From the NCBI GenBank assembly GCA_945860785.1, contig CAMATD010000019.1, positions 1 through 37,343 on the forward strand: a stretch of DNA of 37,343 nt, written 5' to 3'. The notes under the pieces are model-generated. The model was not told the origin of the DNA. It did not search any database and saw only the letters and a list, made by a program, of their open reading frames with translations. Position numbers and translations under genes: made by a program. Within the stretch, counting starts at the first letter, position 1, and each line of letters opens with the position of its first letter. Source of the DNA: Variovorax sp. YR752. Lineage in GTDB: Bacteria; Pseudomonadota; Gammaproteobacteria; Burkholderiales; Burkholderiaceae_C. Positions 27,744 to 36,053 of this stretch are shown one piece after another.

Positions 27744-28559
27744 TCAGCGGCCCTTGAAGACCGGCGGACGCTTCTCGCGCCAGGCGCGGCCGCCCTCGGT
27801 CAAGTCTTCGGAAGCGACGGTGCGCTGCACCTCGCGCAGGATCGAAGCGGCGTCGGCAGCGCCGCGCGCGATCTGGTTCAGGTGCTTCTTCATGCCGAGC
27901 AGCGCGAGCGGCGCCATGCCGGCGAGCGTGGTGCGCAGGCGCAGCACTTCCGCCTCGAGCGCCGCCGCGTCGTCGACCAGCTGCGTGAGGAATCCGCAGT
28001 CGCGCATCGCGGGGCCGTCGAGCTTTTCCGAGGTCAGGAAGAGCCGCTTGGCGGTGTCCAGCCCGAGCCGCGAGACGTAGCGCTCCATGCCGCTCTGGTA
28101 GTAATGCAGGCCGAGCCGGGCGGCAGGCATGAACATCTCGGCGGCACGCACGCCCACGCGGAAGTCGCAGGCCAGCACGAGGTCGGTGGCGCCGCCGAAG
28201 ACGCCGCCATGCACCGCCGCGATGGTGACGGCGCGGCAGTTTTCCAGCGCATCGACCATGTCGCCGAAGCTGCGGCCCTCGGTCTGGTTGCTGGAGGCCA
28301 CCTCTGATATATCGTAGCCGCTGCAACAGTACTTGCCCTCGGAGCGCAGGACCAGCACGAGCACCTCGGGCGAGCGATTCACCGTCTCCAGGTGGCGAAC
28401 GAGCTCGGGCAGGTCCTCTGGCGTCAGCTTGTTGGCGGCCTGGGGACGGCGCAGCGTCAGGTAGGCGACGTGGCCGTCGATCTCGAGGGATGGAAGCCTT
28501 GATGTACCAAACTGATAAATTGATATATCTGTAAGGTTAGCTAATATCCGGATTCCCAT
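27744..28559 (-). CDS. Enoyl-CoA hydratase/isomerase (crotonase) family protein lacking the usual catalytic Glu residues
   Basis: A crotonase-fold protein of up to 271 residues. Core: LPSLEIDGHVAYLTLRRPQA, the CoA/oxyanion segments CCSGYDISEVA and HGGVFGGATDLVLACDFRV, then FMPAARLGLHYYQSGMERYV. The glutamates of the classical hydratase align with Ala (MPAARLG) and Lys (TAKRLFL), so simple hydration is unlikely. Another CoA reaction is possible. The only in-frame start is the ATG at 28559, which overlaps the divergent GntR start; residues 1-25 are encoded by AT-rich promoter-like DNA, so the real start is uncertain. First gene of the crotonase-Bug-CoA transferase unit. Confidence 0.83.
   Translation of the reverse strand: MGIRILANLTDISIYQFGTSRLPSLEIDGHVAYLTLRRPQAANKLTPEDLPELVRHLETVNRSPEVLVLVLRSEGKYCCSGYDISEVASSNQTEGRSFGDMVDALENCRAVTIAAVHGGVFGGATDLVLACDFRVGVRAAEMFMPAARLGLHYYQSGMERYVSRLGLDTAKRLFLTSEKLDGPAMRDCGFLTQLVDDAAALEAEVLRLRTTLAGMAPLALLGMKKHLNQIARGAADAASILREVQRTVASEDLTEGGRAWREKRPPVFKGR
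28306..28313. promoter_or_regulatory. GATATATC palindrome inside the crotonase gene
   Basis: An exact 8-bp palindrome, with flanking T giving TGATATATC, encoding part of YDIS with the rare codon ATA. The same 9 bases recur at 28521-28529 in the promoter region. Possible auxiliary operator for the GntR regulator; inference only. Confidence 0.3.
28522..28529. promoter_or_regulatory. Candidate GntR operator in the divergent control region
   Basis: GATATATC, a perfect palindrome, lies in the AT-rich stretch 28505-28550 just upstream of the gntR start. A -35-like TTGATG at 28499-28504 with the AT-rich GATATA 17 bases on could form a promoter for gntR that the operator would cover. GntR/FCD regulators usually bind short palindromes of this kind. 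Confidence 0.42.
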
Positions 28560-29229
28560 GCAACCCGCGAAAACCCTCGACACGAGCAGCCTGCAGGACC
28601 AGATCCGCAGCCGGCTCGAACACGACATCCTGGAAGGCACGCTGTCCCCCGGCATGCCCATCGACGAAAAGGCGCTGGCCCTGAGCTTCAACATCTCGCG
28701 CACGCCGGTGCGGGAGGCGCTGCTGCTGCTGAGCGCGCGCGGGCTGGTCGAGATCGTTCCGCGCACCGGCATCTACGTGCGCCAGCTGCGGGCGAACGAA
28801 CTCGTCGCGATGATGGAGGCGCTCGGCGAACTCGAAGGGGTGCTGGCGCGGCTGGCGGCGCGGCGCATCGGACCGGCCCTGCGCGACGAGCTGCAGCGCG
28901 CACTGGAAGGCACGGCTGCGCGCGCAGAGGCGGACGACGCGGCCGGCTACCAGCTCGCGAATGCCGCGCTGCACGACGTGATCTACCGCGCCAGCGGCAA
29001 TCCGTTCATCGTCGAGCAGGCGCAGACCGTGCGCCTGCGCATCGCGGCCTACCGGGGGCGGATGTTCGAGAAACCCGGCCGTCTCGCCGCCTCACAGCGC
29101 GAGCACGAACGGGTGGTGGCGTGGATCCTCAAGGGCCACGCCGACAACGCTGCGGAGGCGATGCGCGACCACATCTCCGAGGGCGGCAAGGTGTTTGCCG
29201 ACCTCGTGTTGAGCAACAAGTTTGGCTAG
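28558..29229 (+). CDS. GntR family transcriptional regulator, FadR/FCD subfamily
   Basis: A 223-residue repressor-type regulator. The N-terminal winged helix (about 10-75) reads LQDQIRSRLEHDILEGTLSP then SFNISRTPVREALLLLSARG and VEIVPRTGIYVRQL. The FCD ligand-binding domain (about 85-215) has Asp/His metal-site candidates in NAALHDVIYRASGN, REHERVVAWILKGH and AMRDHISEGGK. These regulators respond to carboxylates. It is divergent from the crotonase-Bug-CoA transferase genes and probably controls them. The ATG at 28558 lacks a clear ribosome site. Confidence 0.92.
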   Translation: MQPAKTLDTSSLQDQIRSRLEHDILEGTLSPGMPIDEKALALSFNISRTPVREALLLLSARGLVEIVPRTGIYVRQLRANELVAMMEALGELEGVLARLAARRIGPALRDELQRALEGTAARAEADDAAGYQLANAALHDVIYRASGNPFIVEQAQTVRLRIAAYRGRMFEKPGRLAASQREHERVVAWILKGHADNAAEAMRDHISEGGKVFADLVLSNKFG

Positions 29230-29237
29230 TTCTTCAG

Positions 29238-31394
29238 TCAGCGAACGCGCATGCCCGGCGTCGCGCCCTGCCAGGGTGCGAGCACGTGGATACCCGGGTT
29301 GGCCTTCTCGTCGCCGTGGCTCGCAGCCAGCACCATGCCTTCGCTGATGCCGAACTTCATCTTGCGCGGCGCGAGGTTCGCGACCAGCACGGTGAGCTTG
29401 CCCACGAGCTGCTCGGGCTGATAGGCCGAGGCGATGCCGCTGAAGACGTTGCGGGTCTTTCCCTCGCCCGTATCGAGTGTCAGGCGCAGCAGCTTGGTCG
29501 AGCCCTCGACCTTCTCGCAGGCCACGATCTTCGCGATGCGCAGGTCGATCTTTGCGAAGTCGTCGATGGTGATGGTGGGCGCGATGGCTTCGCCGCCGGG
29601 CAGTGCATCCGCCTCCGTAGGCTCGACGGATACTGCGGGCACCGGCTCGCTTGGCTCGAAAAGTTGGTCCAGTACCTTGCTATCGACGCGTTGCATTAGC
29701 GGCTTGAACTCATTGAATTTATGTCGCGATGGAATGAAGTTTTCGGGGTCAACTGGTAATTCAATGTCGCGCCACGTCAGGGGCGCGACATTGAGATAGC
29801 GCTCCGCTTCAACTGAGAGCGCGGGCAGGATGGGTTTGAGGAAAATCGTAAGCGCCTTGAAGCCTGCGATCGAGGATGCGCAAATTTGTGCGAGCTGCTG
29901 TTTTGCCAAGGGGTCTACAGCTGCAGTTTTCGCCAAAAGCCAAGGTTTGAAACCATCAAACTCCTTGTTCAGCGCATCTGCCACTTCCATGATGAGCCGA
30001 ACCGCCTTACTGAACTCCCGCCCATCAAAGGCAGCCTTGATTTCAGCACTGTTGGCCAAAGCGACCGCAAAGCCTGCGGTATCCGCAGTGACAGGAACAC
30101 CTTGCAGGCTGCCCATCCTTAGCGGCTGCATTTCATTGTCGAAATACTTGCTGAAAAAGGGGGCAGTCCTGCTAGCAATATTTACGTACTTCCCAATCAG
30201 GTCGCTGTTGACTCTCGCCAGAAAATCTTCGGGGTTGAAGTCGAGATCTTCATTGCGATTGTTGAGCTTGGCTGCGAGGTAGTAGCGCAGGTGTTCGGGG
30301 TTAAGCCCGATCGAGAGATATCTGAGCGGGTCGATGCCGGTGCCGCGGCTCTTGCTCATCTTCTCGCCGCTCACCGTGAGGTGGCCGTGCACGTACACGG
30401 CGTCGGGCGCCTTGCGGCCGCTGAAATGCAGCATCGCGGGCCAGAACAGCGTGTGGAAGGTGATGATGTCCTTGCCGATGAAGTGCACCTGCTCGAGATC
30501 GGGGTCGGCCATGTACTCGGTGTACGAGATGCCGTCGCCGCCAAGCTCGATGCAGCGCTTGTCGAGCAGGTTCTTGAGAGACGCCAGGTAGCCCACGGGT
30601 GCGTCGAGCCACACGTAGAAGTACTTGCCCGGCGCATCGGGAATCTCGATGCCGAAGTAGGGCGCGTCGCGGCTGATGTCCCAGTCGCCGAGGCCGCCCT
30701 TGCCTTCTTCGTCCTTGTAGAGCCACTCGCGGATCTTGTTCTGCACTTCGGCCTGCACGTGGCCGGGCGCAGCGGTCCATTCCTTCAGGTAGGCCTCGCA
30801 GCGCGGGTCCGAGAGCTTGAAGAAGAAGTGCTCCGAGCTGCGCAGCTCGGGCTTGGCGCCCGAGAGGGCCGAGTAGGGGTTGATCAGCTCGGTGGGCGCG
30901 TACACGGCGCCGCACACCTCGCAGTTGTCGCCGTACTGGTCTTTCGAGTGGCAGTTGGGGCACTCGCCCTTGATGAAGCGGTCGGCCAGGAACATGCCCT
31001 TTTCGGGGTCGTAGAACTGCTCGACGCTCTTGGTCTCGATGAGGCCGTTGGCACGCAGGTCGCGGTAGATATCCTGCGCGAGCTGGTGGTTCTCGGGCGC
31101 GTCGGTCGAGTGCCAGTTGTCGAAGGAGATGTAGTAGCCGTCGAGATAGGGCTTGCGGCCCGCCGCGATCTCGGCCACGAAGGCCTGCGGCGTCACGCCG
31201 GCCTTGTCGGCCGCGATGGTGATGGCCGCGCCGTGCGCGTCGTCGGCGCAGACGAAGTTGACCTCGGCGCCATTCATTCGCTGGTTCCGCACCCAGATGT
31301 CGGCCTGGATGTATTCCATCATGTGGCCGATATGGAACTTGCCGTTGGCATACGGCAGGGCGGTGGTGACGAAGAGCTTGCGCGGGGCGGACAT
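29238..31394 (-). CDS. metG: Methionyl-tRNA synthetase
   Basis: A 718-residue class I aminoacyl-tRNA synthetase. N-terminal catalytic domain: [20 protein letters not shown] (HIGH motif), zinc knuckle [18 protein letters not shown], and KMSKS in [11 protein letters not shown] (about residue 345-355). An anticodon-binding helical domain (about 390-560) follows, then a C-terminal EMAP/Trbp111-like tRNA-binding domain (about 610-718: [37 protein letters not shown]). The start at 31394 matches family N-termini; longer in-frame readings run through neighbours. DNA at about 29650-30330 is clearly poorer in GC than the rest although the protein is intact. It converges with gntR, 8 bases apart. Confidence 0.96.
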   Translation of the reverse strand: MSAPRKLFVTTALPYANGKFHIGHMMEYIQADIWVRNQRMNGAEVNFVCADDAHGAAITIAADKAGVTPQAFVAEIAAGRKPYLDGYYISFDNWHSTDAPENHQLAQDIYRDLRANGLIETKSVEQFYDPEKGMFLADRFIKGECPNCHSKDQYGDNCEVCGAVYAPTELINPYSALSGAKPELRSSEHFFFKLSDPRCEAYLKEWTAAPGHVQAEVQNKIREWLYKDEEGKGGLGDWDISRDAPYFGIEIPDAPGKYFYVWLDAPVGYLASLKNLLDKRCIELGGDGISYTEYMADPDLEQVHFIGKDIITFHTLFWPAMLHFSGRKAPDAVYVHGHLTVSGEKMSKSRGTGIDPLRYLSIGLNPEHLRYYLAAKLNNRNEDLDFNPEDFLARVNSDLIGKYVNIASRTAPFFSKYFDNEMQPLRMGSLQGVPVTADTAGFAVALANSAEIKAAFDGREFSKAVRLIMEVADALNKEFDGFKPWLLAKTAAVDPLAKQQLAQICASSIAGFKALTIFLKPILPALSVEAERYLNVAPLTWRDIELPVDPENFIPSRHKFNEFKPLMQRVDSKVLDQLFEPSEPVPAVSVEPTEADALPGGEAIAPTITIDDFAKIDLRIAKIVACEKVEGSTKLLRLTLDTGEGKTRNVFSGIASAYQPEQLVGKLTVLVANLAPRKMKFGISEGMVLAASHGDEKANPGIHVLAPWQGATPGMRVR

Positions 31395-31501
31395 CGGGGA
31401 GGGCGCTTTCGGGAGTGACGGACTGGCGGGAACCGGGCATTTTAGGTGGCGGCGTCTGTCCCGCGCCCGTGGGCGTGTTTGATGATGGCAGCATCGCGCC
31501 C

Positions 31502-32141
31502 ATGCCGCATGCCATCGATCTCTCCGCCTATATCGCCGGATTCGCCGCGTCTCCTCTCGCGCCGTGGGGCGCTCTGCTGCCGTGGGAATTGCCGACGCGC
31601 GCGCCCGAGAATTATGCGCGAACTGCTGGCTGGGCTGCCGGCCGGCGAGTACGCCGTCGACGGCGACGTGGCCATCCACCGCAGCGCCAGGGTCGAACCG
31701 GGCGCGGTGCTCAAGGGCCCGCTGATCCTCGGGCCCGGCTGCTTCGTGGCTGCGGGCGCCTACCTTCGGGGCGGCAACTGGGTCGATGCCCGCTGCACCA
31801 TCGGGCCCGGCACCGAGCTCAAGTCCTCCTTTGTCTTCGCGGGCACGGCGCTTGCGCACTTCAACTTCGTCGGCGATTCGGTGCTGGGCGCGGGCGTCAA
31901 TATGGAAGCCGGCAGCATCGTCTGCAACCACCGCAACGAACGCGCCGCCAAGGAAATCTTCGTGCGAAGCGGCCAGGGCGGCGCGCTTCAGCCCACGGGC
32001 TGCGAAAAATTCGGTGCGCTGATCGGCGACGGTGTGCGCATTGGCGCCAACACGGTCATCGCGCCGGGCGCCCTGCTGTGGCCGGGCCGCATCGTCGGCC
32101 GCGCCTCGCTGCTCGACCAGGAGCTGCCGGGCCACGAGTGA
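31502..32141 (+). pseudogene. Left-handed beta-helix (LpxA/GlmU-C-like) protein, frameshifted
   Basis: The reading starts at 31502 ([20 protein letters not shown], then [16 protein letters not shown]) and shifts at 31610-31611, where one A too many separates it from the rest: [20 protein letters not shown], then [19 protein letters not shown] and further hexapeptide turns ([55 protein letters not shown]). Removing the base gives about 212 residues. The hexapeptide left-handed helix is typical of acyl- and acetyltransferases acting on nucleotide sugars, such as the C-terminal half of GlmU. No uridyltransferase domain is present, so the substrate is unknown. Confidence 0.8.
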
Positions 32142-32213
32142 CCCACGAAACCGGAGGGTGTCTCGCGCGCGACGTATGCTCCAGCCCCCGATACAGAAAG
32201 CGAGACGCAGCCG

Positions 32214-33246
32214 ATGACCACCCCCATTCCCGCAACCCTCATCCCCGGCGATGGCATCGGCCCCGAGATCGTCGACGCCACGCTGGCCGCATTCGATGCG
32301 CTGAAGGCCCCCTTCGTGTGGGACCGCCAGATCGCCGGCCTCGGCGGCGTGGTGGCCGCGGGCGACCCGCTGCCGCAGGCCACGCTGGAAAGCATCCGCC
32401 GCACCCGCCTCGCCCTCAAGGGCCCGCTCGAAACGCCTTCGGGCGGCGGCTACCGCTCGTCGAACGTGCGGCTGCGCGAGGAGTTCCAGCTCTACGCCAA
32501 CCTGCGCCCGGCGCGCACCATCATTCCTGGTGGCCGCTTCGACAAGATCGACCTGGTGGTCGTGCGCGAGAACCTCGAAGGCCTCTACATCGGCCACGAG
32601 CACTACGTGCCCATCGACGGCGACCCGCATGCCGTGGCCATGGCCACCGGCATCAACACCCGCCAGGGCAGCCGCCGCCTGCTCGAATACGCCTTCGAAA
32701 CGGCCGTGGCCACGGGCCGCAAGAAGGTCACGATCGTGCACAAGGCCAACATCATGAAGGCGCTCACGGGCATCTTCCTGGAGACCGGCCTCGATCTCTA
32801 CGAGAAGAAGTACAAGGGCAAGTTCGAACTCGACACGGTGATCATCGACGCCTGCGCGATGAAGCTGGTGCTCAACCCCTGGCAGTTCGACATGCTGGTC
32901 ACGACCAACCTGTTCGGCGACATCCTGTCCGACCTCGTGGCCGGCCTGGTCGGCGGCCTGGGCATGGCGCCCGGCGCCAACATCGGCGCCGATGCCGCGA
33001 TCTTCGAGGCGGTGCACGGCTCCGCCCCCGACATCGCCGGCAAGGGCATCGCCAACCCCACCGCGCTGCTGCTGGCGGCCGCGCTGATAGCTCGACCACT
33101 GCAGGCTGCCCGAACTGGCCACGCGCCTGCGCACCGCCATCGACGAAACGCTCAACATCGACAAGGTGCGCACGGGCGACCTGGGCGGCACGGCGGGCAC
33201 GGCCGCCTTCACGAAGGCGCTGGTCAGCCGCATCAACGGCGGGTGA
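32214..33246 (+). pseudogene. NAD-dependent isocitrate/isopropylmalate dehydrogenase family, frameshifted near the C-terminus
   Basis: A beta-decarboxylating dehydrogenase: [39 protein letters not shown] (substrate segment), [36 protein letters not shown], then [20 protein letters not shown] and [20 protein letters not shown]. These fit the NAD-isocitrate dehydrogenase branch (IDH3-like). At 33089 one extra A breaks the frame (AAALIAR in place of AAALMLD). Removing it continues [20 protein letters not shown] to [16 protein letters not shown] and TGA at 33246, a 343-residue protein. Whether it is the cell's main isocitrate dehydrogenase is unknown; many relatives also have the NADP enzyme. Confidence 0.87.
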
Positions 33247-33274
33247 TCGGCGAGCGGGGCTCGCGGACGTTGCC

Positions 33275-33993
33275 ATGAGAAAGCTGCTGCTTCTGCTGGC
33301 CGTCCTCTTGCCCGGCCTGTTCGCGAGTTTTTCGTCGGCCGCGGCGGACCCGCGCTACACGGTGGTGAAGGTCGACCTCCGCACCGAGAAACTCGAGCTG
33401 TTCCTGAACGACGATGCGGGCGTCGCGTTCAAGCGCTTCGACCGGCTGGATGCGTGGCTGAAGGCGCACGACAACAGGCAGCTCGTCTTCGCGTCAATGC
33501 CGGCATGTACCACGCGGACTTTTCGCCGGTCGGCCTGTTCGTGCGGGACGGCCGCGAAGAGTCGCCGCTCAATCTGGCCAACGGTGTCGGCAATTTCTTC
33601 CTGAAGCCGAATGGCGTGTTCCTCGTCTCGGATGCTGGGCCCCGCGTGGTCGAAGCGTCGGAGTACCCGGCGCTGGCGAAGAGCGGCGTGCACCTGGCCA
33701 CGCAATCCGGCCCGCTGCTGCTGCGCCGTGGCATGCTGCATCCGGCCCTCATTCCGAATTCGGATTCGCGCAAGATCCGCAACGGTGTTGGCGTGACGGG
33801 CCACACGGCGATCTTCGTGCTGAGCGAGACGCCGGTGAACTTCTACGACTTCGCGCTCTACTTCCGCGACGTGCTGCACTGCCGCGATGCCCTGTACCTC
33901 GACGGCACCGTCTCGGCGCTGCATTCGAAGGCATTGAGGAGAAGCGATTTCGTGCGGGAGCTGGGGCCGATACTCGGCGTGGCGCTGCCATGA
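33275..33993 (+). pseudogene. Phosphodiester glycosidase family (DUF2233/NAGPA-like) exported protein, frameshifted
   Basis: A signal peptide ([20 protein letters not shown], cleavage near SSAAA) is followed by [20 protein letters not shown]. The frame breaks at about 33493, where one G is missing: LVFAS in place of LVFAVNAGMYHAD. The remainder reads NAGMYHADFSPVGLFVRDGR, ATQSGPLLLRRGMLHPAL, NGVGVTGHTAIFVLSETPVN and CRDALYLDGTVSALHS. Restored length is about 239 residues. The family includes the mammalian uncovering enzyme NAGPA and bacterial DUF2233 proteins, likely acting on envelope glycans; the substrate is unknown. It starts 28 bases after the dehydrogenase gene. Confidence 0.8.
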
Positions 33994-34040
33994 ACCCGTT
34001 GGCCGCCTCTTGCGTTTTCATCATCGATTTCTGTTGAGCC

Positions 34041-34727
34041 ATGTCCACACCGCTGCCCATCCTGTCCCTTCTCGAAACCCGTGTCCTCGGCGTGCTGGCC
34101 GAAAAGCAGCGCACCGTGCCCGACAGCTACCCGCTCACGCTCAACTCGCTGGTGTCGGGCTGCAACCAGAAGACCAGCCGCAACCCGGTGCTCGAACTCA
34201 CCGAGTCGCAGATCCAGTCCGCCATCGACAGCCTGAAGGGCTACAGCCTCGTAGCGGAAAGCAGCGGCGGCCGCGCCTTCCGCTACGAGCACAACATCGA
34301 TCGCGTGCTGCGCATTCCCTCGCAGTCGGTCATCCTGCTCACCGTGCTGATGCTGCGCGGGCCGCAAACGGCCGGCGAGCTGCGCATCGCATGCGACCGC
34401 ATGCACAACTTCGCGGACATCTCGTCGGTCGAAGGCTTTCTCGACGAGCTCGCGGAGCGGCCGGCCGGCGCGCTGGCGGTGAAACTGGCCCGGCTGCCCG
34501 GCGCGCGTGAAAGCCGCTGGGCGCATCTGCTGAGCGGTGCGCCAGCGGAAGAGGTTGCAGGGCCGGCTGGTGCATCGGCCGATGGGGCGTATGCATCGCA
34601 CGATGCGTCGCTCGGCGAGGTCGCGGCGCTCAAGGCGAATGTGGCGCGGCTCGAAGCCGAGCTGGCGTTGTTGAAGGCGCTGGTGGGGCGGGTGTGTTCG
34701 GAACTCGGGATTTCCGAGGCGGGCTGA
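34041..34727 (+). CDS. DUF480 family protein (YceH)
   Basis: A 228-residue protein with two winged-helix repeats: LSLLETRVLGVLAEKQRTVP, SYPLTLNSLVSGCNQKTSRN and a second half VILLTVLMLRGPQTAGELRI. A variable Ala/Gly-rich linker at about 165-195 leads to a short C-terminal coiled coil (EVAALKANVARLEAELALLK). This matches YceH. The fold suggests a DNA-related role, but function is not established. It starts 47 bases after the glycosidase-like gene and has a conserved start MSTPLPILSLLE. Confidence 0.93.
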   Translation: MSTPLPILSLLETRVLGVLAEKQRTVPDSYPLTLNSLVSGCNQKTSRNPVLELTESQIQSAIDSLKGYSLVAESSGGRAFRYEHNIDRVLRIPSQSVILLTVLMLRGPQTAGELRIACDRMHNFADISSVEGFLDELAERPAGALAVKLARLPGARESRWAHLLSGAPAEEVAGPAGASADGAYASHDASLGEVAALKANVARLEAELALLKALVGRVCSELGISEAG

Positions 34728-34746
34728 CCGTGACCAGGGGTTTCCG

Positions 34747-35531
34747 TTGAACGACACGCCCGCGTAGGCTTTCATCCGCGACGGTTTCCTTCGCATCGAC
34801 AACGCCTTCCCGCGCGAACTCGCGGACGAGGCCCGCACGGTCCTCTGGCGCGACACCGGCTGCGATCCGGCCGACCCGTCGACATGGACCAAGCCGGTCG
34901 TCCGGCTCGGCATGTACCCGCAGCAGCCCTTCGTCGACGCCGCCAACACGCCAATCCTGCGCAGCGCCTTCGACCTGCTCGTCGGTCCGGGCCGGTGGCA
35001 CCCATGCCGCAGCATGGGCATCTTCCCCGTGCGCTTTCCCTCGACCGAAGACCCGGCGACGCCGGCTGGCATATCGACGTGAGCTTCGGGCTGGAGAACC
35101 CGGACTTCATGGCGTGGCGCGCGAACATCCGATCGAAGGGGCGCGCGCTGCTGATGCTTTTCCTGTTCTCGGATGTGGGCGATGACGATGCGCCGACGCG
35201 CATTCGCGTCGGCTCTCACACCGACATCGCCCGCGTGCTGGCGCCGGCGGGCGAGCAAGGCCTGTCGCTGGGGGAGCTGGCGAGCAACGGTTTCGCCGAG
35301 TCCGCCGGCCGGCCCGAGGTGCTGGCGACGGGCGCCGCGGGCACCGTCTATCTCTGCCATCCCTTCCTCGTGCACTCGGCCCAGCCGCACCGCGGCGCGC
35401 AACCGCGCTTTATGGCGCAGCCGCCGCTGCTGCCGGCGGCGTCCTTCGACGTGGACTCCCCGGCGAGCCCCGTGGAAGAGGCAATCCGCCAAGCGCTCAG
35501 GCCACAGGCCGGATCGGCACGTCCAGGCTGA
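34747..35531 (+). pseudogene. Phytanoyl-CoA dioxygenase (PhyH) family protein, amber stop plus frameshift
   Basis: The reading from TTG at 34747 gives MNDTPA and meets TAG at 34765-34767, then continues in frame AFIRDGFLRIDNAFPRELAD, GCDPADPSTWTKPVVRLGMY. Near 35055 one G is missing, and the rest is in another frame: GDAGWHIDVSFGLENPDFMA with the Fe(II)-binding HxD pair, RVGSHTDIARVL, and the distal HPFLVHSAQPHRGAQPRF with His and the 2-oxoglutarate-binding Arg. Restored length is about 261 residues. PhyH enzymes hydroxylate small molecules using 2-oxoglutarate; the substrate is unknown. The true start could also lie elsewhere. The 3' end overlaps the convergent lrp gene by 35 bases. Confidence 0.78.
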
Positions 35532-35970
35532 CCTTCACCGGGTCCATCGTGACCAGCGTGCGAAAGCGCTTGACGTTGTTGCTCTGGAAGAAGAGCTGCC
35601 GGCTCAGCGCCGTGTACTGCGCCATGTCCTGCACGACAAAGACCAGGATGAAGTCCCACTCGCCCGTCACGTAGTAGCACTGCTGTACCTGCGGGCAGTC
35701 CCTGAAGCTCTTCTTCATCGCATCGAGCAGGTCGATCTGCTCGCTTTCGGTTTCCACCTCGGCAACGATGGTGAGCGGATGGCCCAGTGCGGCGGGCGCC
35801 AGCACCGCGCCGTAGCGCTGGATCACGCCATCGTCGCGCATGCGCTTCAACCGCCGGTTGACGGCGGCCGTCGACAGGTGGATGAGCTCGCCGAGTTCGC
35901 TTTGCGGCATGCGGCTGTTCGCCTGGATCAGTTCCAGCAGGCGAAGGTCGAGGGCGTCGAGAGAAGTCAT
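35497..35970 (-). CDS. Lrp/AsnC family transcriptional regulator
   Basis: A 157-residue regulator. The N-terminal helix-turn-helix (about 3-55) reads LDALDLRLLELIQANSRMPQ, SELGELIHLSTAAVNRRLKR and DGVIQRYGAVLA. The C-terminal RAM domain (about 65-145) has LTIVAEVETESEQ, YYVTGEWDFILVFVVQDM and VKRFRTLVTM. Such proteins form octamers and respond to amino acids. The ATG at 35970 fits the family; an upstream ATG at 36075 lies inside the amidohydrolase gene and is rejected. It is divergent from the M20 amidohydrolase (83-base gap) and probably controls it and itself. Confidence 0.93.
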   Translation of the reverse strand: MTSLDALDLRLLELIQANSRMPQSELGELIHLSTAAVNRRLKRMRDDGVIQRYGAVLAPAALGHPLTIVAEVETESEQIDLLDAMKKSFRDCPQVQQCYYVTGEWDFILVFVVQDMAQYTALSRQLFFQSNNVKRFRTLVTMDPVKVSLDVPIRPVA

Positions 35971-35982
35971 GCGAGGCGGTTG

Positions 35983-35999
35983 ACGCAAAAACGTTGCGT
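35983..35999. promoter_or_regulatory. Inverted repeat, candidate Lrp operator
   Basis: ACGCAA (35983-35988) and TTGCGT (35994-35999) are exact reverse complements with a 5-base spacer, giving a 17-bp site between the divergent lrp and M20 genes. A further TTTGCGCG half-site occurs at about 36013-36020. Placement 14 bases upstream of the lrp start fits autorepression. Confidence 0.5.
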
Positions 36000-36053
36000 T
36001 GAAAGCCGAGATTTTGCGCGTCCGTACCGCCGCATTGTCAATAGCATCTCGCC

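Noticed and set aside
31395..33236. Upstream in-frame extension of metG by about 600 codons
   Set aside because: It runs antisense through the beta-helix and dehydrogenase genes; the family start is at 31394.
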